A stretch of DNA of 12,883 bases from positions 1 to 12,883 of the forward strand of contig JAITQR010000129.1 in assembly GCA_031288815.1 (NCBI GenBank), read 5' to 3'. The DNA comes from Treponema sp. (lineage in GTDB: Bacteria > Spirochaetota > Spirochaetia > Treponematales > Breznakiellaceae). The number at the start of each line of letters is the position of its first letter. Position 1 is the first letter of the stretch. The notes beneath the pieces were generated by a model. It ran no database searches. It was not told where the DNA came from and worked only from the letters and a program-made list of their open reading frames with translations. The position numbers were made by a program, and so were the translations under genes. This document shows, piece by piece, positions 1-6,863 of this stretch.

Positions 1-3
1 ATC

Positions 4-37
4 AACAACCTCGCCCTGAAGGGCGAGGTATGTTGTT
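4..37. repeat. Inverted repeat 1 (GC-rich hairpin with AT-rich outer arms)
   Basis: A perfect stem CCTCGCCC/GGGCGAGG (9-16 with 21-28) closes a TGAA loop. An outer arm AACAA (4-8) pairs with TTGTT (33-37) across a 4-nt bulge. The core CGCCCTGAAGGGCG (12-25) recurs with one change in the second repeat at 78-91. This architecture is typical of subterminal hairpins of IS200/IS605-family elements and could equally act as a transcription terminator or mRNA 3' stabiliser. No transposase is visible because the window begins here. The structure is seen directly; the mobile-element reading is inference. Confidence 0.75.
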
Positions 38-57
38 CTCCCGTGGTGGTTAGACTC

Positions 58-105
58 AGGGTTTAATACCTTAAGAACGCCCTAAAGGGCGGGGTATTAA
101 ACCCT
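58..105. repeat. Inverted repeat 2 (13-bp outer stem with inner hairpin)
   Basis: AGGGTTTAATACC (58-70) is perfectly complementary to GGTATTAAACCCT (93-105). Nested inside is a second hairpin, CGCCC (78-82) with GGGCG (87-91) around TAAA; the left side of the internal loop is 7 nt (71-77) and the right side 1 nt (92). The core CGCCCTAAAGGGCG matches repeat 1 at 13 of 14 positions. It lies about 50 nt beyond the stop of the sugar kinase gene, so it may end or protect that operon's transcript, although there is no clear T-tract on the minus strand. It also looks like an IS200/IS605-type end or a relic of one. Confidence 0.75.
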
Positions 106-155
106 TCGCTACGAATAAACGTTTTTCCACTTCCCCCGATAGGCCGCGTGGAAAT

Positions 156-1121
156 TCACGGCAGTAAGGCCAGCTCGCTCATAAAGGGAGGTTCGGCGCC
201 CCGCTTTGAGCAGACTATGGAAGCGGCTTTGTTGGCGAAATACAGGGCTTCGTAAAGGTCCTCTCCGGAAAGGGAAGTGATGGCGGAACGGGACATTTTG
301 CCGTTTGTCTCCAGCCATGAAAGAAAGGCCCCGTGAAAAGTATCCCCCGCGCCGATGGTATCAACCACGGGCAGTTCCACTACCGGGGCTTTTACCCGGT
401 TAAAACTTTCGTCCTCCCGGCGGAGTAGGGCCATCGCCCCTTCTGTTCCCATGGTGATAACGACGAGTCGGACTCCCAGGGCAAACATCTTTTGCGACGC
501 TTCCTCAAAGCTCAAACCGGGGTAGATAAAGCCCAAATCGGCGGCGGACAGTTTTACGATAGCCGAACAAGTCAGCCATTTTTCCAGACGCCTGATATAT
601 CCCTCTCGATGGCCAATCATAAATGGCCGTATATTGGGATCCAGCGAGACAAGCGGGGCGGCATTGGTCCGGCTTTTTTCGCGGAAAATGAACGTCTCCA
701 GGGTGGAAGCGATTGGCTCCATCGTCATGGAGATCGAGCCAAAAAGGATGCAGCTAAGTTCCGGCGGCATTGCCGAGGGGATGTCGTCCATTGACAGAGA
801 ACGGTCGGCGGCTCCTTCCGTGTAAAAGACATAGCGCGGCTCCCTGTCCGCCGCGAGCTTGACAAAGGCCAGGGTGGAATGTTGATCCGACCGGGTGATA
901 AAATCGGTTCCCACCTGATTCCGAACAAGCCGGTCAACCAGAGCGTCCCCGAAAAAATCGGTGGAAAGCTTTCCTAAAAACTGCACCGGCGTTCCGAGCC
1001 GTCCTATGGCGATTGCCGTGTTGTAGGGGCTGCCTCCGGGGCAGGGGAAATAGCAGTCTCCCTTGCCCGAAACCGTTCCGGGCACCATGTCAATCAAGGC
1101 CTCGCCGCAGCATAGAATCAT
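156..1121 (-). CDS. PfkB-family carbohydrate kinase, fructokinase-like
   Basis: A predicted cytoplasmic ribokinase/PfkB-superfamily kinase of 321 residues, the usual length, transferring phosphate from ATP to a sugar hydroxyl. The N-terminus opens with CGEALIDMVPG, typical of fructokinase-like members. PfkB signature 1 is around residues 29-43 (GGSPYNTAIAIGRLG), SLDPNIRP sits at 159-166, and signature 2 (VDTIGAGDTFHGAF) at 253-266 holds the anion-hole GAGD with presumed catalytic base Asp260. The start is the ATG at 1121 because GGAGG (1129-1133) sits 7 nt upstream and the homology begins there. The frame stays open for 84 more codons, but that stretch overlaps the upstream gene and is not kinase-like. 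It is the last gene of the operon, 43 nt after the TPR gene. It looks less GC-rich than its neighbours (53-57% in two hand-counted rows), which could mark a later addition. Fructose is the likeliest substrate, but PfkB specificity cannot be fixed from motifs alone. Confidence 0.88.
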   Translation of the reverse strand: MILCCGEALIDMVPGTVSGKGDCYFPCPGGSPYNTAIAIGRLGTPVQFLGKLSTDFFGDALVDRLVRNQVGTDFITRSDQHSTLAFVKLAADREPRYVFYTEGAADRSLSMDDIPSAMPPELSCILFGSISMTMEPIASTLETFIFREKSRTNAAPLVSLDPNIRPFMIGHREGYIRRLEKWLTCSAIVKLSAADLGFIYPGLSFEEASQKMFALGVRLVVITMGTEGAMALLRREDESFNRVKAPVVELPVVDTIGAGDTFHGAFLSWLETNGKMSRSAITSLSGEDLYEALYFANKAASIVCSKRGAEPPFMSELALLP

Positions 1122-1128
1122 GTCGTGT

Positions 1129-1133
1129 CCTCC
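1129..1133 (-). promoter_or_regulatory. Shine-Dalgarno of the sugar kinase gene
   Basis: GGAGG on the minus strand, 7 nt before the ATG at 1121. It decides the start of the kinase against the longer open frame and lets this gene be translated without coupling to the TPR gene, whose stop is at 1167-1165. Confidence 0.75.
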
Positions 1134-1164
1134 GTACCGTTTTGGAGTTTGTCCGGGGCGGGTA

Positions 1165-3150
1165 TCAGCGCAGCCGCCGCAGGAGGGAGCGGAGTTCCGG
1201 GTTCGCGGCGCTTTCCTCCCGGGGGGGCTCTTTCGTTTTATCCTGGAGGATAAGCTCGTCTCCCGCCTCGATACGGTCGAAAAAGCCGTTCCGGGCAAGG
1301 GTTCCGGCCGCCACTTCCTCGTCGGCTTCGGTGATCGTAAAGGTTCCCACCACGTCCTCGGGGCTGTAGACAAGGCCGATTCCCTCGTTCAGCACCCTTA
1401 CCCGCCCTTTCTTTACCACGTCGAAGCCCTGCTCCGGTTTAAGGCCGTCCACCCTGCCCTTGTCGATGAGGCCCTGGGCCTGCCGCCGGAGGACAAGTTC
1501 CCCCCGGAAGGGCAGGGAAGCGGCAAGCTGTTCCACCAGCCCCCGGACGGCGTTTCGGAGCCGGTCCGGGCCGGTACGGTAGGCGGAGAAGCTGGAGGCG
1601 GGAGAACCGGTCCTGCCTACAAAGAGTTCCCCCTTTACCGAAAGATCCCGTTCGTTTTCCTCTACCGACACCATAAGGAAGTAATCCGCCCCCGCCTCCC
1701 GGGCGATACGGTAGGCCTGGGAAAAGGAAGGCTGCCGCGATTCCAGGTTCATGGGGACGATGTTCCGATCGTGGTTGAGGAATTCCCGTATCAGGGCCGC
1801 GGCGGAGACCGCGCCGTCGGGGTGGAAAAACCCGGACTGGGAAGCGGCGGAGAAGACCGCGATCCCCCAATGGGGCCTGACGGCCTCCACCGGATCGATC
1901 TGCCAGCGCCGGGGCAGGGTATTCGACAAAAGGGAGCCGTAGGTTTCCACCGCGTCGTTAAGAGTCCGGTCGGCCTGGCCCAGATCCTGGAGGAAACGGA
2001 GTTCTTCCAGATAACGGGAGGGGTAACCCTGGAGGCGGAGGATTTCCGCGTAGTCCCGCCGATCCCGGGCGTAGGGGTTAAGCCGGAGGCCCCTGCGGTA
2101 CTCGAACAGGGCCTGGTCGGACAGGTTCCGGGAGCGGTAATCCCGGCCCCGGGCAAAATGCCAGTTGGCCCAGCGCTGCCGCTGGGGGTCCTCTATGGGG
2201 GTGGCGGAGATGAGAAGATCTTCCAGATTGGCCCGGATAAACTCGTCCTCCCCGTCAATGGAAAGGGCATCGGAAAAAATGCGGATCCCGTCGGCGCTGC
2301 GGCCCATCCGGACATGGGCGATGCCCTTGAGGTACCAGGCGGAGATATCTTCCCGGTTCCGGTCGATAAGGGTATCGGCAAGGCGTATCGCCTCCTCGTA
2401 CTGGCCGGAACGGTACCGCAGGGAGGCCAGGAGGCTTAGGGCGGAGCCGTAACCCGGCCGGTAGCGCAGGGCGTCCTCGGCGTAGCGGGTGGCTTCCCTT
2501 ACCCGGCCCGCCCGGGCGTCCAGATAGGCGGCGTAGTAATAGACCCGGTAATCCTCCGGGTGGCGCTCCAGGGCCCGTTCAATGTAGAGCCGGGCGTTCT
2601 CCTCGTCCCCCAAAGATCCCAGCACCAGGGCCAGGGAGATGAGGAGCCGGCGGTCGTCGGGGTAGCGGCGTACCGCTTCCCGGAAACGCAGGGCCGCCTC
2701 GGCGCTCTGACCCCGGGCCACTTCCATCTCCCCGGAGGCGAACAGGGCTTCCCGGTTGTAGGGCTCCCGGGAAAGGATATCCTGGATAAGGGACTGGGCG
2801 GCGTCCAGGCGGCCCAGGGCGATGAGGGTGGAGACTTCCAGATTGGCCACCGCCATATCCCCCCGGGCCAGGAGCCGGGCCTTCCGTACCCAGACAAGGG
2901 CCTCGTCAAATTCCTCCAGCTCGTAGTAACACTCCGCCAGGGCGAAAGTCCCCTCCGCGTGGGCCGGGTTGAGTCTGAGGCACTCCATAAAGGCTTCCGC
3001 CGCGGCGTACCAGTCCTCCTCCAGCATGGCCGTCCGGCCCCGCTGGTACCAGGAGTCCGCGCCGGAGGGACTCTGCGCTTCCGGCCCGGTGCCGCAGAAA
3101 AAGGCGAACAGGACGAGGAACAGGATCCTCCCCGGCGCGGTCCCCTTCAC
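1165..3150 (-). CDS. Exported TPR protein with C-terminal TolB/FlgT-like region
   Basis: A 661-residue protein. Residues 1-26 form a signal peptide: basic start, hydrophobic run ILFLVLFAFF, then C19 and a likely signal peptidase I site near AQ. C19 could be a poor lipobox, so a lipoprotein is possible. Residues about 33-365 are TPR helices, with repeats such as 33-62, 67-94, 168-198, 203-232, 237-266, 271-298 and 333-360. Residues about 425-545 (AVRPHWGIAVFSAA, then AREAGADYFLMVSV) resemble the alpha/beta TolB-N/CsgG-like fold. Residues 549-635 (RGELVLRR, VDGLKPEQGFDVV, VGTFTITE, IEAGDELIL) resemble the beta-rich C-terminal module of FlgT-like envelope proteins. It probably acts as a periplasmic or outer-membrane-anchored scaffold; its partner is unknown. 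The start is GTG at 3150, sharing GTGA with the stop of the CBS gene, with GAGGAGG just upstream. TPRs and signal peptide are seen; the C-terminal assignment is inference. Confidence 0.85.
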   Translation of the reverse strand: MKGTAPGRILFLVLFAFFCGTGPEAQSPSGADSWYQRGRTAMLEEDWYAAAEAFMECLRLNPAHAEGTFALAECYYELEEFDEALVWVRKARLLARGDMAVANLEVSTLIALGRLDAAQSLIQDILSREPYNREALFASGEMEVARGQSAEAALRFREAVRRYPDDRRLLISLALVLGSLGDEENARLYIERALERHPEDYRVYYYAAYLDARAGRVREATRYAEDALRYRPGYGSALSLLASLRYRSGQYEEAIRLADTLIDRNREDISAWYLKGIAHVRMGRSADGIRIFSDALSIDGEDEFIRANLEDLLISATPIEDPQRQRWANWHFARGRDYRSRNLSDQALFEYRRGLRLNPYARDRRDYAEILRLQGYPSRYLEELRFLQDLGQADRTLNDAVETYGSLLSNTLPRRWQIDPVEAVRPHWGIAVFSAASQSGFFHPDGAVSAAALIREFLNHDRNIVPMNLESRQPSFSQAYRIAREAGADYFLMVSVEENERDLSVKGELFVGRTGSPASSFSAYRTGPDRLRNAVRGLVEQLAASLPFRGELVLRRQAQGLIDKGRVDGLKPEQGFDVVKKGRVRVLNEGIGLVYSPEDVVGTFTITEADEEVAAGTLARNGFFDRIEAGDELILQDKTKEPPREESAANPELRSLLRRLR

Positions 3151-4031
3151 GAGGCCTCCTCTTCTTTTTTCAGGATTATTTTAACCGAATTGATCTTGTG
3201 CCCGTCCATTTCCTGGATGATAAAGTTGTCCCCCTGGTAGGTGGCCTTTTCGTAACGAACCGGGATCTTGCCGAAGAGATCGAACACAAAGCCCCCCAGG
3301 GTATCGAAATCTTCCACCGGCAGCTCCAGGCCCAGTTCCCTGGACAGATCCTCCAGGTTCACCCGGGCGTCGCAGAGCCAGGTTCCCTCCCCCAGTTTAA
3401 GGATATCCTCGGTCTCGTGGTCGAATTCGTCCTGTATGTCCCCCACTATCTCCTCGATGATGTCTTCCATGCAGACAATCCCCGAAACCCCGCCGTACTC
3501 GTCCACTATTACGGCGATATGAACCTTGCGGCGCCGGAGCTCCCGCAGGAGGCGGTCGATATGCATGGAAACCGGCACAAAGAAGGGCTTGCGGAGCAGC
3601 TTCCGCACGTCGAAGGGCTCCTCCTTCACCAGGGATCTGAGTACGTCCTTGACGTAGAGTACCCCTATCACGTTGTCGATGGTCTCCTCAAAGACCGGGA
3701 AACGGGAGTGTTCGCTCTCGGCGATGCAGGCCAGAAGCTCGTCCCGGGAATCGTCAACCGAAAGGAAGACCATATCGGTCCGGGGAACCATCACCTCCTT
3801 GACCGTGGTATCGGACAGCTCCACGATACCCAGGATCATCTCCTTTTTGTCCGATTCCAGGGCTCTGATGGTCTTTTGGTCGATCCGCGGGGGAGTTTCC
3901 GCCCCCTTGCGTCCCGGCTGGGTGTTCCGGGACTCCTGTTTGGCCGGGGAGGAACCCGTTTTTGAAGGGCCAGATTTTTTGAAAAACCGGGACAGGCCGC
4001 CGGTTACGCCGTCAATAAAACCAGAACTCAT
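3147..4031 (-). CDS. CorC/TlyC-type CBS-domain protein (HlyC/CorC family)
   Basis: A 294-residue soluble protein. A basic, Ser/Pro-rich head (1-50) precedes a helix and a paired CBS module: CBS1 about 75-135 with VMVPRTDM at 80-87, CBS2 about 140-200 with HIAVIVDEYGG at 171-181 and EDIIEEIVGDIQDEFD at 189-204. A CorC_HlyC transporter-associated domain follows at about 212-288 (FDTLGGFVFDLFGKIP at 242-257). There is no DUF21/CNNM membrane domain, so this is the short CorC/YbeX/TlyC form. Family members are linked to Mg2+/Co2+ efflux (CorC), ribosome metabolism (YbeX) or were named haemolysin (Brachyspira TlyC); the haemolysin label should not be taken as function. ATG at 4031 has AAGGA 5 nt upstream. 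The gene overlaps the 3' end of ybeY by 20 nt and the TPR start by 4 nt, indicating translational coupling. Its place after ybeY matches enterobacterial ybeX. Confidence 0.93.
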   Translation of the reverse strand: MSSGFIDGVTGGLSRFFKKSGPSKTGSSPAKQESRNTQPGRKGAETPPRIDQKTIRALESDKKEMILGIVELSDTTVKEVMVPRTDMVFLSVDDSRDELLACIAESEHSRFPVFEETIDNVIGVLYVKDVLRSLVKEEPFDVRKLLRKPFFVPVSMHIDRLLRELRRRKVHIAVIVDEYGGVSGIVCMEDIIEEIVGDIQDEFDHETEDILKLGEGTWLCDARVNLEDLSRELGLELPVEDFDTLGGFVFDLFGKIPVRYEKATYQGDNFIIQEMDGHKINSVKIILKKEEEAS

Positions 4032-4533
4032 ATTTTTCCTTTTTGGATGGAGAACCCCCGCCGACCGTACCGGGAAGCGGCAAAACGCGCTCGGCCGTCA
4101 GGGATTTCAATATTTTTTCCTGCAGGAGGAGCATCGGCTCCGTTTCCCCGTTGGTCCGGTGATCCATGCCGTCCAGGTGTAGAATACCATGGATAAGGAG
4201 ACGGCGTAACTCCTCGTCCGGGGCTATGCCGAAAAAACGGGCGTTTTCCACCCAGGTTTCCAGGGAAATAACGATGTCCCCGCTGAGGTAACGGGACTCC
4301 CCGTCCTCCCCTGCCAGGGTCTCCCCCATGGGGAAGGAGAGAATATCCGTGGGCTCGTCCCGCCCCCGGTACCGGGCGTTCAGGGAACGGATATAGGCGT
4401 CGTTGCAGAAGAGCAGGGATACGTCCCAGCCGTCCCGGCCTATCTCTTCCAGTACCCTGAGGGCGAATTTTTCCGCTTTCCCCGCCCAGGCGGGCAGGGG
4501 GATCTCCTCGGCGTTCGTTTCCACCCGGTTCAC
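4012..4533 (-). CDS. ybeY: Endoribonuclease YbeY (16S rRNA maturation factor)
   Basis: A 173-residue UPF0054/YbeY protein, a little longer than the usual 150-160 because of a C-terminal tail. YbeY is a Zn-dependent single-strand endoribonuclease needed for 16S rRNA 3'-end maturation and 70S quality control. The metal site HGILHLDGMDH is intact at 115-125 (H115, H119, H125). Other conserved blocks are LNARYRGRDEPTDILSFP (51-68), with the usual Arg and Thr-Asp-Val/Ile-Leu-Ser, and LSGDIVIS (83-90). The start is GTG at 4533, sharing GTGA with the 7TM-HD stop, with GGAGG about 8 nt upstream. The last 18 residues (Gly/Lys then YEFWFY) are unlike the family core and are encoded where the next gene's Shine-Dalgarno and start lie. 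The neighbours phoH and the corC-like gene are classical ybeY partners. Confidence 0.96.
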   Translation of the reverse strand: MNRVETNAEEIPLPAWAGKAEKFALRVLEEIGRDGWDVSLLFCNDAYIRSLNARYRGRDEPTDILSFPMGETLAGEDGESRYLSGDIVISLETWVENARFFGIAPDEELRRLLIHGILHLDGMDHRTNGETEPMLLLQEKILKSLTAERVLPLPGTVGGGSPSKKEKYEFWFY

Positions 4534-6863
4534 TCCCGGGCCTCCCCGGGGGCCGGCTCCTTCGGCGCGGCCGGCTCCTTCGCGGCCGGCCCTTCCCTGG
4601 AGGTTGCGCCGTATTCCCGGCCCAGCATATCCCTGTCCAGTTTGGGATACTCGATCCGGGAATGGTAGTACCCGGCCAGCACCCGGACGAACGCCTTTTT
4701 AATGGTTTCCAGATCCCGGAAGGTCAGTTCCGACAGGGCAAGCTGCCCGTATTCGACTTTGGCGCTGAAAAGTTCCTGGATGAATTTTTCCAGCTTGGAG
4801 GCGTTGGGCTTTTCCAGGGTCCGGGAAGCGGCCTCGCTTACATCGGCCAGCATCACCACCGCCGATTCCCGGGACCGGGGGGGTGTTCCGGGGTAGCTGA
4901 AGTCCTCCACGTTCACCGCCGCCTTGTTCCCGGACTTGCCGCCCTCCTGTTTGAGGGCCTTGTTGTAAAACCAGGTGATCACCGAGTTGCCGTGGTGTTC
5001 GGAGATGATGTCGACCACCGGCTGGGGAAGCCCCAGGGCCCGGGCTTTTTCCGTCCCCAGCTTGACGTGGCTGCGGATCACCGTGGCGGAAAGCCGGGGG
5101 GCAATGTCGTCGTGCTTGTTGTAGACCGTCTGGTTCTCCACGAAGTAGTCCGGGTTCTCCATCTTCCCGATGTCGTGGTAATAGGCCCCCACCCTGGCCA
5201 GAAGGGGGTTGGCGCCGATGTCCTGACAGGCCGCCTCCGCCAGGTTCGCCACCATGATCGAATGGGTGTAGGTGCCCGGCGCGGCGGTAAAGAGCCGCCT
5301 TAAAACAGGGGAATTGAGGTCCGAAAGTTCGGCCAGCCGGAAGGAGGTGGCGGCGTTGAGGGCGTGTTCCAGGGGGGGCAGCACTCCCAAAACCAGCATG
5401 CCCGAGGCAAGGCCGTTAAAGGCGGCCCAGAAGATCAGGCTGGGGTAGACCCCGGGCCCCGCGTGGCGGGCCAGGAGGATGGCGAACATGACGACGCTGT
5501 TTACCCCGGCGATCAGGAGCCCCGCCTTAACCAGATCCATCCGCTTTTGCGCCCCCTCCAAAGAGCAGGAGGCTACCACACCGGACACGAGGGCGAACAA
5601 AAAGGCCGAAAAGTCGAAAAAACCGGAAACGTAAGCGCCCAGGGGAAGGGCGATGGCGAAAAGCAGGGCCAGCCTGGGGGACACGAGAATGGCGGGCAGC
5701 ATGACCAGGAGGGCGCTGGGCAGGATCACCGACAGGGGGAGGTACTCCATCCCGGTGGCCGTGTTTTTAAGCAGCGCCGTGCCGACAAAGTACAGGGCCG
5801 TCAGGGCCGCCAGGAGATAAATCTCCTGATCCGAAAGGACGCGCCCCAGGATCGGCTCCCCCGAGAGGTGAACCAGCATGATAAAAATCAGGAACAGGAA
5901 AAGGATCACGCTTATGGCGTCCCGGGGGTCTCCGCCGGAACTGTTCAGGCTGAGGGCCCGCAGTTCCCGCATGTTTTCCTCGGTAATGATAAAGCCCTTC
6001 TTGATGACCTTTTTCCCCTTTTCTATCTGTTTGATCACCGGTTCCACCTGGGATCGGGCCTCGGTTACCCGCTGGAGGGTGTCGGAGGGGGAGAAAAACA
6101 CGTTCTCCCGGATAAAGGGGTAGAGCAGATCCGGGGCAATCCGGTTGAAGGCGGAACGGTTGGAAAAATTCGCCGCCTCCGCCTCCAGGGCGGCGGAAAC
6201 GTTTTCCCTGGTAATGATGTTCCGGTAGGAGATCCGCTCCCACTCGTTGCGGGAGTTGCTCTCCGTCAGCAGTTCCACCACGTCCGGATTGTAGCGCTCA
6301 AGGCCCTCGTGGGGCAGGGAAAAGAGCCCCCGGCCCAGAATGGTTCCCAGAACCGCCGCGCCGCTCTCGCCGTAAGTCTCCCGGTCGGGATCGGCGTAAT
6401 ACACGTCCAGCACGTGGTTGGGGAAGTCCGCCGGGTACTCCGCCTGTATCCTCAGCTTGAAAGCCTCGGCGGAAACGCCTTCGCCGAAAAGATTCCCGGT
6501 AAAACCGGTAAAATCCTTCCAGGCGGCTACGGCGTCCCTCTCCACGATGGGGGAAAAACGGAATACCGCGGGAACCAGCCGTTCCTGGGCCTCCACGCGG
6601 AGATTTGTGGCGTCTTCGTCCACATAGGAAACATCATCCTCCGCGGCCACGTCCCGGTCGGCCACCTGGCCGACCTCGAAATTCCGGAAATCCCCGCCCC
6701 CGGCGCCCTTCACGCTTCCCAGGCTGGTAAGGCAGACCAGGACGAAGGTTAGAAAATTGACGGCCCCCGGGAGGGGACGAAAACGGGGAGGCCAGACAAG
6801 GGCCGTCAGGGCGGCCAGAAACCTGTCCGCCGGCGACTTTTCAGGATTCGGTTTCGCGTTCAT
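4530..6863 (-). CDS. pgpH: 7TM-HD membrane phosphohydrolase, PgpH-like (probable c-di-AMP phosphodiesterase)
   Basis: A 777-residue membrane protein. A first membrane segment (about 34-50) leads into an extracytoplasmic 7TMR-HDED domain (about 51-312). A block of membrane helices (315-333, 348-364, 375-395, 397-434, 445-465, 473-497) and a cytoplasmic HD domain (about 510-735) follow. Metal-binding residues look complete: H534 in GTYTHS, H563-D564 in YYHDIGK, H599, H623/H624 in SEHHG and D674 in MLADVSEA. Listeria PgpH with this architecture hydrolyses cyclic di-AMP; the same activity is inferred here. The tail (756-777) is a Lys/Glu/Pro/Ala repeat. The start chosen is ATG at 6863 with GAGG upstream, overlapping the phoH end by 23 nt. 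An in-frame start at 6905 is possible but adds 14 residues inside phoH that do not look like the family. Together with ybeY the gene order matches Bacillus phoH-yqfF-yqfG. Confidence 0.93.
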   Translation of the reverse strand: MNAKPNPEKSPADRFLAALTALVWPPRFRPLPGAVNFLTFVLVCLTSLGSVKGAGGGDFRNFEVGQVADRDVAAEDDVSYVDEDATNLRVEAQERLVPAVFRFSPIVERDAVAAWKDFTGFTGNLFGEGVSAEAFKLRIQAEYPADFPNHVLDVYYADPDRETYGESGAAVLGTILGRGLFSLPHEGLERYNPDVVELLTESNSRNEWERISYRNIITRENVSAALEAEAANFSNRSAFNRIAPDLLYPFIRENVFFSPSDTLQRVTEARSQVEPVIKQIEKGKKVIKKGFIITEENMRELRALSLNSSGGDPRDAISVILFLFLIFIMLVHLSGEPILGRVLSDQEIYLLAALTALYFVGTALLKNTATGMEYLPLSVILPSALLVMLPAILVSPRLALLFAIALPLGAYVSGFFDFSAFLFALVSGVVASCSLEGAQKRMDLVKAGLLIAGVNSVVMFAILLARHAGPGVYPSLIFWAAFNGLASGMLVLGVLPPLEHALNAATSFRLAELSDLNSPVLRRLFTAAPGTYTHSIMVANLAEAACQDIGANPLLARVGAYYHDIGKMENPDYFVENQTVYNKHDDIAPRLSATVIRSHVKLGTEKARALGLPQPVVDIISEHHGNSVITWFYNKALKQEGGKSGNKAAVNVEDFSYPGTPPRSRESAVVMLADVSEAASRTLEKPNASKLEKFIQELFSAKVEYGQLALSELTFRDLETIKKAFVRVLAGYYHSRIEYPKLDRDMLGREYGATSREGPAAKEPAAPKEPAPGEARE
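4551..4582 (-). repeat. Short tandem repeat in the 3' end of the 7TM-HD gene
   Basis: GGCCGGCTCCTTCG on the plus strand occurs at 4551-4564 and 4569-4582, a period of 18 nt or six codons. It encodes the repeated Lys-Glu-Pro-Ala motif of the cytoplasmic tail. It is probably a slippage-prone, disordered linker and not a regulatory site. Confidence 0.7.

Noticed and set aside
4..105. CRISPR repeats
   Set aside because: There are only two units, the conserved part is just the 14-nt palindromic core, and the flanking arms differ.
1122..1373. An 84-codon N-terminal extension of the sugar kinase in the same frame
   Set aside because: It overlaps the TPR gene, has no kinase-like sequence, and a strong GGAGG precedes the internal ATG at 1121.
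1063..2439. Long plus-strand open frame of 458 codons opposite the TPR gene
   Set aside because: Antisense frame in GC-rich DNA. Its composition (Gly, Pro, Val, few recognisable motifs) and perfect overlap with a well-supported gene mark it as a shadow.
3147..4031. Haemolysin (TlyC) annotation
   Set aside because: The similarity is to the HlyC/CorC family, and nothing in the sequence indicates pore formation or secretion.
5364..6752. Plus-strand open frame of 462 codons opposite the 7TM-HD gene
   Set aside because: Rich in Gly, Gln, His and Arg with no domain pattern; fully antisense to a clear membrane protein gene.
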